Positions 1 to 8,092 of a DNA stretch of 37,737 nt are shown piece by piece. The DNA lies in assembly GCA_016873845.1 (NCBI GenBank), contig VGVX01000019.1, positions 1 to 37,737 on the forward strand. The letters run 5' to 3'. Both the position numbers and the translations under genes were made by a program. This DNA comes from Ignavibacteria bacterium (GTDB lineage Bacteria; Bacteroidota; Ignavibacteria; Ch128b). Position 1 is the first letter of the stretch, and every line of letters begins with the position of its first letter. The notes beneath the pieces were generated by a model that was not told the DNA's origin, searched no databases, and saw only the letters and a list, made by a program, of their open reading frames with translations.

Positions 1-1
1 T

Positions 2-808
2 GGCACTTTACGTTTCTTAGACGCTATTAGAGAAGTCGGATTAAAACAGGTCCGATTTTACCAAGCATCGACAAGTGAACTATTTGGCAAAGTTAAAATT
101 AGTCCTCAAAATGAATCTACACCTTTCTATCCAAGATCTCCCTATGGAGTAGCAAAACTATATGGTTACTGGATAATCGTAAATTACCGGGAAGCATATA
201 ATCTTTTCGCTTGTAATGGTATACTATTCAATCATGAATCTCCCCGTCGTGGGGAGACTTTTGTAAGTCGTAAAATTACACGTGCAGCCTCAAGAATTGT
301 GACTGGTTTACAAAAAGTATTAACTCTTGGTAATCTTGAAGCAAAAAGGGATTGGGGTTTTGCTCCGGAATATTGCGAAGGAATGTGGAAGATTCTCCAG
401 CACGAAAAAGCAGATGATTTTGTCCTTGCAACAGGAGAGACCAATACTGTGCGTAAGTTTGTTGAATTAGCTTTTGGCGAACTTGGAATAATGATAGAGT
501 GGAAAGGCAAATCAGCGGATGAGTTTGGTAGGATTAGTGAGATAAATATTGAGAGAGCAATTGATCTCCTGGATCAAACTAATGGAATAAAAAAAAAAGA
601 CACATTATATAAGAGTAGACTTAAAACAGGTGATGTGGTTGTTCGTGTTGATAAAAATTATTACAGACCAACAGAAGTTGATTTATTAATCGGAGATTCA
701 TCTAAGGCAGAGAAATTACTTAGTTGGAAAGCACAAACAAATTTAAATGAGCTTGTTCATATCATGATGAAATCAGATTTAAATAAAGTTTTAGTGAGAG
801 GTTTTTAG
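2..808 (+). CDS. gmd: GDP-mannose 4,6-dehydratase, 5'-truncated by the window edge
   Basis: Converts GDP-mannose to GDP-4-keto-6-deoxymannose, the first step to GDP-fucose, GDP-rhamnose and related surface sugars; a cytosolic short-chain dehydrogenase family enzyme. The frame is open from base 2, so the NAD-binding N-terminus lies outside the window. Visible family signatures are STSELFGK, the catalytic YxxxK in [31 protein letters not shown], and near the end FRPAEVDLLLGD-like [13 protein letters not shown]. Between the ATGET block and the RPTEVD block, about bases 500-625, there is an extra charged segment ([11 protein letters not shown], then KKK) that I do not remember from canonical GMD. 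It contains a run of ten A residues at 589-598. The reading frame resumes correctly afterwards, so the gene appears intact. It probably belongs to a polysaccharide locus to the left. Confidence 0.93.
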   Translation, partial: GTLRFLDAIREVGLKQVRFYQASTSELFGKVKISPQNESTPFYPRSPYGVAKLYGYWIIVNYREAYNLFACNGILFNHESPRRGETFVSRKITRAASRIVTGLQKVLTLGNLEAKRDWGFAPEYCEGMWKILQHEKADDFVLATGETNTVRKFVELAFGELGIMIEWKGKSADEFGRISEINIERAIDLLDQTNGIKKKDTLYKSRLKTGDVVVRVDKNYYRPTEVDLLIGDSSKAEKLLSWKAQTNLNELVHIMMKSDLNKVLVRGF

Positions 809-1104
809 TGGACAGTTTATTAAACAGGTGGCATTTTTCATGTTCTATTCTCAGACTGAAGCATGTAGAGAGCCATGAAGTATATTCACTCTCGCAAACT
901 CTATTGCAATGGAGCACGTCTTAAATTGAGATGGTGTAACATATTGTAATGTAATAAGTTAGAAGTACAATAAATTATGCTCCGACTATTGGAGCACGCC
1001 TCGTAATCAGTACATTTTTTACACGCCCGTTACTTAGTGACGGGCTTTTTTGTTTCTAGTCGAAATGAAAAAATAAATTGATTCAGTAGATTTCTTATTA
1101 ATTT
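809..1104. other. Noncoding stretch with short repeats and hairpins
   Basis: No credible coding frame. An 8-base direct repeat, GGAGCACG, lies at 911-918 and 991-998. The second copy forms a hairpin with TGCTCC at 978-983, which looks like a tRNA D-arm. Bases 854-875 (GACTGAAGCATGTAGAGAGC) resemble the conserved region near the 3' end of bacterial tmRNA, but no complete tmRNA or tRNA can be folded. The stretch ends with a clear terminator (separate entry). Confidence 0.5.
1025..1052 (+). terminator. Rho-independent terminator downstream of gmd
   Basis: Nine-pair stem, GCCCGTTAC (1025-1033) with GTGACGGGC (1037-1045), one G-U pair, a three-base loop and a run of six T at 1046-1051. It is about 215 bases after the gmd stop, so it ends either the gmd transcript or a small RNA made from the intervening stretch. 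Confidence 0.85.
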
Positions 1105-1467
1105 TCACCGATCAATTTTAAGTCCTAAAAATATTAAACTCAAGATAATAAGTGCGGCAGTCAAGGGAAGTGTGACAATAAGAATTATGGGGTCCTTGTC
1201 ATAAAACTTCACATCACGAAAGATCCAAAGAAAAATTGGGAATTGAATCATTATGGAATTTATAATGAAAAGTATCCAATAATAACTTCTCCGCATTAGA
1301 TATATACCATATCCAAGGATTAGATAAATAACAATTTGAAATCCAGGCTCAAATGCAGAAATTGTTTTACCAAGTCTCAAGTAGTGTAAAATTAATATAC
1401 CATCTATTATTACTGAAAGAGTGATAAGTGCCAATACAACATTTGTTATTTTTTCTTTTGTCATCAA
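1105..1467 (-). CDS. Small four-helix membrane protein, unknown function
   Basis: A 120-residue protein that I do not recognise. It has a short charged N-terminus (MMTKEKI) and about four hydrophobic segments, near residues 8-28, 40-60, 64-84 and 92-115, with a short charged loop (RDVKFYDKDP) before the last. The layout suggests a small inner-membrane protein; no catalytic motif is visible. Two ATG codons are adjacent at the start and no good ribosome binding site precedes them. It stands alone, between the gmd terminator and the tRNA-Ala gene on the opposite strand. The hydrophobic pattern makes chance coding unlikely. Confidence 0.65.
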   Translation of the reverse strand: MMTKEKITNVVLALITLSVIIDGILILHYLRLGKTISAFEPGFQIVIYLILGYGIYLMRRSYYWILFIINSIMIQFPIFLWIFRDVKFYDKDPIILIVTLPLTAALIILSLIFLGLKIDR

Positions 1468-1606
1468 AGTGGATTCAATTTACAGAAATGCTCTGAAAGT
1501 ATAAATGTTTCAAAATATGTGCTTTTTCATTATCATTGTAATGAGAATTCAAAATAGAAGTAATAATTATCAATTCTTAATTATACATTTTTAATTTTAT
1601 TGATGT

Positions 1607-1679
1607 GGGGTTGTAGCTCAGCTGGGAGAGCGCTTCGTTCGCAACGAAGAGGTCGGGAGTTCGATCCTCCTCAACTCCA
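1607..1679 (+). tRNA. tRNA-Ala (anticodon CGC)
   Basis: A complete cloverleaf. Acceptor GGGGTTG pairs with CAACTCC and contains the G3-U70 pair that identifies alanine tRNA. The anticodon stem CTTCG/CGAAG encloses loop TTCGCAA, anticodon CGC at 1640-1642. The T-arm is GGGAG-TTCGATC-CTCCT. The discriminator base is A1679. The following bases are CAA, so CCA is not encoded and must be added afterwards. It reads GCG codons. The SRP RNA begins 8 bases downstream. Confidence 0.97.
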
Positions 1680-1687
1680 CAAATTTT

Positions 1688-1779
1688 GGTCAGGTTTACT
1701 CGACTTGAATTTACCCAACTCCGTCAGGTCCGAGAGGAAGCAGCGGTCAGTAAATTTCTCGTGTGAGTATTCCCTGACC
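1688..1779 (+). ncRNA. ffs: 4.5S signal recognition particle RNA (small bacterial type)
   Basis: RNA core of the signal recognition particle; it binds Ffh and directs membrane proteins to FtsY and the Sec translocon. The hallmark apical domain GTCAGGTCC-GAGA-GGAAGCAGC is present at about 1723-1744, with a GNRA-type GAGA tetraloop. The 5' end GGTCAGG pairs with CCTGACC at the 3' end, and inner helices (TACTC/GAGTA, GAATTTAC/GTAAATTT) give the expected rod. The T-run after 1779 makes the closing helix double as a terminator. Its position 8 bases after tRNA-Ala suggests one shared precursor transcript. Confidence 0.95.
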
Positions 1780-1784
1780 TTTTT

Positions 1785-2261
1785 TTATTTAAATATTTTT
1801 GGAGTGATTAAGAATTCCAAAATCCCTGCACCAATTCGAGGTTCGCCTTCAAAAACGATTTTTGCGATTCCACCTTTTTTAAATTGTAAATTCACAGCAC
1901 CGCAAAGGTCTGATAATATTTGAGACATATCAGGTTCATGTCCAATTAAGGCAACTTTTTCATGTTCGAATAGAATATTTTCCAATAAAGTTTTTGCGTT
2001 GCATCCAGCTGCTAAGGTATTGTTAATTTCAAAATCGCACTCGTTTATCATATGATGGAGAAATATTTCTGCAGTTTGTTTCGCTCGAACCAATGGACTT
2101 GAATAAATTTTATCAAATGTAATTCCGAGATCATTCAGCCGAAGTGCGATTGACTCAATTTTGCGTCTTCCTTTTACAGTTAGCTCCCGGTCAAAATCCC
2201 GTCCACTCTCAGATTTTACTTCAGCTTTACCATGACGAATCAGATATAGATTCATTTTCAT
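1785..2261 (-). CDS. sixA: SixA-like phosphohistidine phosphatase (histidine phosphatase superfamily)
   Basis: A 158-residue protein of the SixA branch of the histidine phosphatase superfamily, which removes phosphate from phosphohistidine on phosphotransfer proteins. The catalytic RHG triad is at residues 9-11, with H10 the nucleophile. The second phosphate-binding arginine lies in SSPLVRAKQTAE (R59), and the second histidine is H108 in LIGHEP. Length and motif spacing fit SixA. The ATG overlaps the stop of the upstream L,D-transpeptidase in an ATGA junction, so the genes are translationally coupled. The stop codon lies inside the T-tract of the convergent SRP RNA gene. The true substrate is unknown; a phosphosugar phosphatase role cannot be excluded. 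Confidence 0.85.
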   Translation of the reverse strand: MKMNLYLIRHGKAEVKSESGRDFDRELTVKGRRKIESIALRLNDLGITFDKIYSSPLVRAKQTAEIFLHHMINECDFEINNTLAAGCNAKTLLENILFEHEKVALIGHEPDMSQILSDLCGAVNLQFKKGGIAKIVFEGEPRIGAGILEFLITPKIFK

Positions 2262-3142
2262 TCCAATAATTGTTCATAAAAAATATTGAGATCATAATTT
2301 CTGTTTATCCAGTTATGAATTTTTAATCTGTCTGCTGCTTGAATTGAAGTTAAGTTCAACGGAGGAATATAGTATTGACTATTTGGTATTAGTTGTAAAT
2401 TGCCGATGGATATTCCAGGATGCGAAATGTTATCTTCAGATATGATCATTTTATCTGTTTCTCTAATGAGAACTCTCCCTGAATATAAAAGACCTAAATT
2501 TCTTTCCGAAAGAATTGCTATCTCTTTTTTAGAAGGAGAAATAAACCGATCGATGTCATCTGTGAATGAAATTATTCGTGCATTGTTTTCAGAATGCACC
2601 ATGATTACAGTTCCGATTTCCACGTTATCATATACCTTTTGGCAATCTTCTCTTCCGACTCTAACACAGCCATGAGATGCAGCACGTTTTCCTAGAGTGC
2701 GATAATATGCGGAGCCATTTAGAGCGTGAATTCCAATTCCATAGTTGAATCCCATCCAATTAAGAAGCAGAGTGCTGTCAAATTGGGTTGAATAAACTTT
2801 TTTCGATTTATATTGAATAACAAAAATACCCTCATTTGTAATAACACCCTCTTCGATATTTGGATTTCCGGTTGAGCACAAATATTCGAATGTCCTTCCA
2901 TCTCTAAAATGATGTAATAGTCTTTGCGTTTTAAGATTAACTGTCAAATATGAATCTTTTGCTGTAAAAATTGTGTCGAGAATATTTGACAGCTTAATTC
3001 TAATAAATGGTCGACTTTGAAAACTTGAATTTGATTTGGAATCTGAAATTGAATTTGAATCGCTTAATGAACCAATTCCTATTCCAACTATCAAAACCAC
3101 GATGGAAGTCAGTAATATTTTTAGTGATACAAGCATATTCAT
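2258..3142 (-). CDS. L,D-transpeptidase (YkuD domain), membrane-anchored
   Basis: YkuD-type L,D-transpeptidases make 3-3 peptidoglycan cross-links or attach proteins to the wall, outside the inner membrane. The 294-residue protein has an N-terminal hydrophobic segment at about residues 5-25, a Ser/Asp-rich linker (27-42), and the YkuD domain at about 62-185. The active site is clear: H139 in GIHALNG and the motif SHGCVRV, with C159 the nucleophile, H157 and R161. The C-terminal 100 residues have no motif I can name. The start overlaps the uvrC stop in an ATGA junction, and its own stop overlaps the sixA start. A second ATG two codons later is an alternative start. Confidence 0.9.
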   Translation of the reverse strand: MNMLVSLKILLTSIVVLIVGIGIGSLSDSNSISDSKSNSSFQSRPFIRIKLSNILDTIFTAKDSYLTVNLKTQRLLHHFRDGRTFEYLCSTGNPNIEEGVITNEGIFVIQYKSKKVYSTQFDSTLLLNWMGFNYGIGIHALNGSAYYRTLGKRAASHGCVRVGREDCQKVYDNVEIGTVIMVHSENNARIISFTDDIDRFISPSKKEIAILSERNLGLLYSGRVLIRETDKMIISEDNISHPGISIGNLQLIPNSQYYIPPLNLTSIQAADRLKIHNWINRNYDLNIFYEQLLE

Positions 3143-4956
3143 TTTGAAAAATAGGCAATAATTTTTTGCGTCGAAGACTTTCCAATAATTTCCGAAATCT
3201 TTTTCATCGATGAATTTTTAATATTTTCAACACTCCCGAATTTCGTCAATAGTTTTTCTGCTGTTTTATTACCGATCCCTTCAATTGAAAGCAATTCTGT
3301 TCGAAGAGTTCTCTCATCCCTTTTTTTTCTATGAAACGTGATCGCAAAACGGTGTGCCTCATCTCGGATTTGCTGGAGAAGTTTTAGAGAGGAAGAAGTT
3401 TTCGGGATTAAGATAGAATCTTTTTCATTCGGGATAAAAATTTCTTCTAGACGTTTTGCTAAGCCAATTATGGGAATATTTGTTAAACCTAATTTCTTTA
3501 ACACCCTAACTGCGGATGATAGCTGTCCTTTCCCACCGTCGACCATAATCAAGTTTGGCTGCTTTTTGTTCTCAGCTAATACACGGCTGTAGTGCCTCTC
3601 GATTACTTCGGCCATACTTCTGAAATCATCAATCCCTGAATTATCTTTAATAATAAATTTACGATATTCACTTTTTTTCGGTTTACCATTTTCAAACACA
3701 ACAAGAGATGCAACTGTTTCCGAACCTTGGAGTGTTGAAATGTCAAAACACTCAATTCTTGCTGGAATGTTTTTCAAAAAAATATCTCTCTGAAGAGATT
3801 TCAGTACGTAAGAAATTTTTCCATCCTTTTTTAATCTCTGTAGTTTTATATCATTCAATTCGAGTAAAGCATTCTGATAACACATGTTTAGTAGTGACTT
3901 AATATCCTGGCTATCATCAGCAGTTAAAATTATTGTTTCGAGCTTTGATTTGTTTTTGAGATAAATTTCAAGCGCTGAGATGTCATAAGGTTCATTTTGA
4001 ACAACAATATTTTCTGGAATTTCAACAAAATCTGAATAATAATTTTTTATTACTGATGAGTATATTTCTCCCATTGAAGTTTCAATTGGATAGCTGAAAA
4101 TAAACTTCTTTTTACCAACTAATTTTCCATTTCGAATATTAAATATTGCAGCAACAGCATCTGGAATATCTGCAGCGATTGTTATTACATCTTTGTCCGA
4201 GTAATCTGAACTCACAACTTTTTGAGAGTTTGAATAAACTTGCAGTGCGTCAATTTTACTTTTAATTTCCGCTGCTTTTTCATACTTAAGTTCTTCGCTG
4301 AAGGTATTCATTTCGCTATGAAGCTCATTGATGAGCGAATCGATTCTTCCCCGTAACACTTTCTCAACCTGATTTATCATTTTTCGATATTCAGTTTTTG
4401 ATATTAATCCTTCACAAGGTCCGTCGCATTTTTGAATGTGATAGTCAAGACATATTTTAATTTTCTTTTTCCGAATAACTTCATCATCGATATGATATTT
4501 GCAGCTTCTTATCTTAAACACATCACGAAGAATTTTTAGAGCAAATTTCATTGTCTTTACATCAGTATATGGCCCAAAATATTTTGAACCGTCATTAATG
4601 ATTCTTCGGGTAGGGAAAACTTGTGGATAATCTTCATTTGTGATGACTATGTATGGAAATGATTTATCATCTTTTAGGTTGATGTTGTAGCGAGGTTTGT
4701 GTTGCTTGACTAAATTTGATTCCAAGATTAAAGCTTCAATTTCATTATCCGTTACGATTACTTCTAAATCAGAAATTTTATTAACCATCACTTCAGTTTT
4801 TGCGGATAATGGAGCCGAAGTAAAATAACTTTTAACTCTATTCTTAATGTTTTTCGCTTTACCGATGTAAATTATTTTTCCGCCAGCATTTTGAAAAAGA
4901 TAAACCCCAGGTAAGGGAGGTAAGTTTTCAATCTTATTTTTTAACTCAGAACTCAT
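3139..4956 (-). CDS. uvrC: UvrABC excinuclease subunit C
   Basis: Makes both incisions in nucleotide excision repair after UvrA and UvrB mark the lesion. All parts are present in 605 residues, close to the usual 600-620. They are the GIY-YIG nuclease (GVY at 17-19, YIG at 30-32, R40); a four-cysteine cluster (C152, C169, C177, C181) matching the site that binds an iron-sulfur cluster in studied UvrC; the UVR UvrB-binding helix at about 219-240; an RNase H-like nuclease (ECFDIS and MVDGGKGQL aspartates, DEAHRFA histidine); and C-terminal helix-hairpin-helix motifs (LLSIEGIGNKTAEKLL). It heads a coupled uvrC-L,D-transpeptidase-sixA group. Confidence 0.97.
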   Translation of the reverse strand: MSSELKNKIENLPPLPGVYLFQNAGGKIIYIGKAKNIKNRVKSYFTSAPLSAKTEVMVNKISDLEVIVTDNEIEALILESNLVKQHKPRYNINLKDDKSFPYIVITNEDYPQVFPTRRIINDGSKYFGPYTDVKTMKFALKILRDVFKIRSCKYHIDDEVIRKKKIKICLDYHIQKCDGPCEGLISKTEYRKMINQVEKVLRGRIDSLINELHSEMNTFSEELKYEKAAEIKSKIDALQVYSNSQKVVSSDYSDKDVITIAADIPDAVAAIFNIRNGKLVGKKKFIFSYPIETSMGEIYSSVIKNYYSDFVEIPENIVVQNEPYDISALEIYLKNKSKLETIILTADDSQDIKSLLNMCYQNALLELNDIKLQRLKKDGKISYVLKSLQRDIFLKNIPARIECFDISTLQGSETVASLVVFENGKPKKSEYRKFIIKDNSGIDDFRSMAEVIERHYSRVLAENKKQPNLIMVDGGKGQLSSAVRVLKKLGLTNIPIIGLAKRLEEIFIPNEKDSILIPKTSSSLKLLQQIRDEAHRFAITFHRKKRDERTLRTELLSIEGIGNKTAEKLLTKFGSVENIKNSSMKKISEIIGKSSTQKIIAYFSK

Positions 4957-5034
4957 TTTGAATTAAATATTTTGAAAAGAAAAACCAATTAGATTGACAT
5001 GAATTGTTTTTTTAGAAGTGTTTTCAAAAATAAT

Positions 5035-6297
5035 TTATTTTGCTTGTGTGATTGTTTTACCATCAAGAATTTGATTTTTGGCGATAACAACAATGCCTGA
5101 ATCTGTAACTGTAAATTTCTTTTTATCTTCATCGAGATCAAATCCTATTTCATAATTCTCCGGAACTTTAACATTCTTGTCAATGATTGTTCTTCTAATC
5201 CGCGCATGCCTGCCGACACTTACGTTATCCATTATGATTGAATCAGTCACATAAGAATAGCTGTTAACTCTAACGCCTGGACCAATTATTGAGCGCTCCA
5301 CTAAACCACCACTTACGATCGAACCATCGCAGATGATTGAGTTTAAAGTTCTTCCAACTCTTTCTCCTTCGTGTGATATAGTTTTTGCTGGTGGGTATTG
5401 CGATTGAAAAGTTCTAATGGGCCAATGCCTGTCATAGAAATTGAATTCAGGTGTAATATGAATCAAATCGATGCTTGATTCATAATAGCTGTCAATCGTA
5501 CCGATATCTCGCCAATAAATTTTAGATTTTTTGTTTTCATCTTCAAACGGAAAAGATAAAATTTTCATTCTCTCTCTAATCATGTAAGGGATTATGTCTT
5601 TGCCAAAATCATGAGATGAATTGGGATTATCATTGTCGCGATCAAGAATTTCATTTAATTCCTTTGCATTGAAGACATAGACGCCCATATTCACCCATGA
5701 AAATCCCTGTTCTCCAGGAATTTCGATTGGTGTTCGCGGTTTTTCTTGAAAATCTATCACCCAATTGTTTTCATCGGTGACAAGTACTCCGAATCTGCGA
5801 GCATTTTCTTTGGGATATTTAATTGAAGCAATCGTTAAAGTGGCATCGTTCTCTATATGGTGCTGAACCATTTTCAAGTAATCCATTTTGTAGATATGGT
5901 CGCCGCTAAGAATCAATATCCAGTCTGCCTTATCAGGTTTTATCAGGTTTTGATTTTGGTGTATAGCATTTGCAGTACCCAGATACCAATCTCCTGACAT
6001 TTTCAGCTGAGGAGGAACGCTGTAAATAAATTCACCTAGTTCTGATTTGAAGATGTTCCACCCCTCGTACAAATGTTGATTTAGCGAATCGGATTTGTAT
6101 TGAGTAAGTACATAGATTTTTCTGAAACCTGAATTCAAACAATTTGAGAGTGGAAAATCGATGATCCTGTATTTTCCTCCAAATGGTACAGCAGGTTTAC
6201 TTCTGTAAATCGTAAGAGGATAGAGACGTTCGCCTTGACCTCCCGCTAAGATCATCGCAATCGTGTTCCTAAGTATAGTCGAAGCAGCTATTAGCAT
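5035..6297 (-). CDS. glgC: Glucose-1-phosphate adenylyltransferase (ADP-glucose pyrophosphorylase)
   Basis: Makes ADP-glucose from glucose-1-phosphate and ATP, the committed step of glycogen synthesis, in the cytosol. The 420-residue protein has the nucleotidyltransferase signature MILAGGQGERLYPLT, the PAVPFGGKYRIIDFPLSNC block, ILSGDHIYKMDY and WVNMGVYVF. A C-terminal left-handed beta-helix starts around SIICDGSIVSGG. The start is supported by AGGGAG about six bases upstream of ATG 6297; it leaves a short leader (MLIAASTILRNTI) before the Rossmann core. No other glycogen gene is nearby. It shares a 97-base intergenic region with the divergent peptidase gene. Confidence 0.95.
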   Translation of the reverse strand: MLIAASTILRNTIAMILAGGQGERLYPLTIYRSKPAVPFGGKYRIIDFPLSNCLNSGFRKIYVLTQYKSDSLNQHLYEGWNIFKSELGEFIYSVPPQLKMSGDWYLGTANAIHQNQNLIKPDKADWILILSGDHIYKMDYLKMVQHHIENDATLTIASIKYPKENARRFGVLVTDENNWVIDFQEKPRTPIEIPGEQGFSWVNMGVYVFNAKELNEILDRDNDNPNSSHDFGKDIIPYMIRERMKILSFPFEDENKKSKIYWRDIGTIDSYYESSIDLIHITPEFNFYDRHWPIRTFQSQYPPAKTISHEGERVGRTLNSIICDGSIVSGGLVERSIIGPGVRVNSYSYVTDSIIMDNVSVGRHARIRRTIIDKNVKVPENYEIGFDLDEDKKKFTVTDSGIVVIAKNQILDGKTITQAK

Positions 6298-6394
6298 ATT
6301 TTTCTCCCTAATACAAACTATAAATTAATTTGCTCTTTAGCAATATGGATTTGGTTGGATGAAATTCTTTTATTAAAATTACATTAATTGAATA
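6298..6394. promoter_or_regulatory. Divergent promoter region between glgC and the M1 peptidase gene
   Basis: A 97-base space between two outward genes. It contains an inverted repeat TTGCT-CTTT-AGCAA at 6330-6343. On the minus strand, TATAGTTTG about 18 bases after a TTG resembles the Bacteroidota TTTG / TAnnTTTG promoter, though with one extra base. The inverted repeat sits between these two elements, where an operator could act. Assignment is by eye only. Confidence 0.35.
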
Positions 6395-8092
6395 ATGAAT
6401 TTTACGTCGATTAAAAAAATTGCTTTCCTTTGTGGTATAAATTTGCTGATATTCTTTTTGATTTTATCCACCGATGATTATTTTTCAAATCTACCTTTTG
6501 TAGTTCGAGATATTATTGGCTTTGGGAACAACAGAATTCAAGAAAAAATATTTCTTAGAAGTTATGAAAATAATTTTGAGCCAACACAAACTCTGTTTGA
6601 CGTTCATAAAGTTAATTTAAGAATTCAAGTTTTTCCAGAAAGCAAGTTTATTATCGGTCGAGTGCATTTCAAGATTCGTGTACTTAAAAGTTCTGATAGA
6701 ATAGTTTTCAATTTATTAGATAATTTAACAGTGGAAAACGTTTTTACTGAGGGAAAAGAATCAATTTTTTTTCACCTGGATAATAAAATTGAAATTTTGT
6801 TTGAAGAAAAATTGAGCCAAAGAGAAATCTTAGAAATAGAAATTAATTATCGTGGAGAACCACGCGACATTGGACTGGCTGGATTTGATTTTGTTGAAGG
6901 AACGCAACGATTCTATTCATTGAGTCAGCCGAATTTTGCTCAATCCTGGTGGCCCTGCAAGGATGATCCTTCCGATAAATTCTTAGCTGACATTGAAATA
7001 ATTGTTCCAAATAAAACCGTCGGAGTATCAAATGGGAAATTAGTGGACATTGTTCAGTTTGCTCCAAATTGGCTGTCTTATAAATATGAAGTTAGTTATC
7101 CAATTTCCAGTTATTCACTTTCAGTTTCTGGTGCGGATTATAAAGAGTTTGAAAATAGCTTTATAAGCATTTCTGGGAAAAACATTCCATTAAGATATTT
7201 CGTATCTGAATCTAAATTGAACAATGCTAAAAAAGATTTTGAAGTTATTCCCCAAATGATGACCGCATTTGAAAATTTATTTGGCGAATATCCATTTCAG
7301 AATGAACATTATGGTATCGTGGAATTCGATTGGAAATTTGGAGCAATGGAACATCAAACGATGACAAGTATCGGCTCAAATTTTATAACTGGTTTGAAAC
7401 TTTATGATCGATTATTGGCTCACGAACTGGCTCACGAATGGTTTGGAAATTCTGTAACACCATTCAATTGGAAAGAAATTTGGTTGAATGAAGGATTCGC
7501 TACTTATGCATCATACATCTATTTGGAGCAAACTGGAAAAAAGATAAATTTAAACTCCAGACAATTATTTTATGGTCCGGTTTATGACCCGAATGGATTT
7601 TTATTCGGGAATACAGTATATGAAAAAGGTGCTTGGATCCTCCACATGCTGAGACGGAAAGTCGGCGATGAGAATTTCTTCAAATCACTTCGGAAATACT
7701 ACGAAGCAAATAAATATAGTAATTCATCGACTACCTCATTAAAAGATATTTTTGAATCAACTTGTAGAGTCGATTTGACGAAATTTTTTAATCAGTGGAT
7801 TTATTCTTCAGTTGAAAAACCTTTTTATACTGTTTCTTACTCAACATCTAAGCGTAATAACGATTATATTTGTACAATAAATATCGAACAGACTCAGCCA
7901 AGGTTAATATTTGAAAACGATATTGAGATTAGATTAATATTAGAAAATAAGATGAATCTGAAACATATATTAGTAAACAATACGAAAAAACAAATTGTGT
8001 CTCTCATTATAGATTCACCAGTTATGGATTTAGTAGTTGATCCTGAAAATGATTTGCTAAAAGAAGTTATCTACAGGAAGTTTAGTGACTGA
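6395..8092 (+). CDS. M1 family zinc aminopeptidase, exported or membrane-anchored
   Basis: A gluzincin aminopeptidase of the PepN / leukotriene A4 hydrolase family, which trims N-terminal residues from peptides. It shows the exopeptidase motif GAMEH (316-320), zinc site HELAHEW (H343, E344, H347) with the third ligand E366 in WLNEGFA, and a catalytic tyrosine candidate Y409 in TVYEKGAW. A hydrophobic segment at about residues 8-25 suggests a signal anchor. At 565 residues it lacks the large C-terminal helical domain of PepN (about 870). The stop overlaps the GTG start of lpxH by eight bases, so the two are co-transcribed. Confidence 0.92.
   Translation: MNFTSIKKIAFLCGINLLIFFLILSTDDYFSNLPFVVRDIIGFGNNRIQEKIFLRSYENNFEPTQTLFDVHKVNLRIQVFPESKFIIGRVHFKIRVLKSSDRIVFNLLDNLTVENVFTEGKESIFFHLDNKIEILFEEKLSQREILEIEINYRGEPRDIGLAGFDFVEGTQRFYSLSQPNFAQSWWPCKDDPSDKFLADIEIIVPNKTVGVSNGKLVDIVQFAPNWLSYKYEVSYPISSYSLSVSGADYKEFENSFISISGKNIPLRYFVSESKLNNAKKDFEVIPQMMTAFENLFGEYPFQNEHYGIVEFDWKFGAMEHQTMTSIGSNFITGLKLYDRLLAHELAHEWFGNSVTPFNWKEIWLNEGFATYASYIYLEQTGKKINLNSRQLFYGPVYDPNGFLFGNTVYEKGAWILHMLRRKVGDENFFKSLRKYYEANKYSNSSTTSLKDIFESTCRVDLTKFFNQWIYSSVEKPFYTVSYSTSKRNNDYICTINIEQTQPRLIFENDIEIRLILENKMNLKHILVNNTKKQIVSLIIDSPVMDLVVDPENDLLKEVIYRKFSD

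Noticed and set aside
980-1010. Intact tRNA-Thr(CGT) gene
   Set aside because: A D-arm-like hairpin and CGTAA are present, but no anticodon stem, T-arm or acceptor pairing can be formed.
1600-1923. Open frame of 107 codons on the plus strand
   Set aside because: It covers tRNA-Ala, the SRP RNA and the antisense end of the sixA-like gene; the RNA genes explain the sequence.
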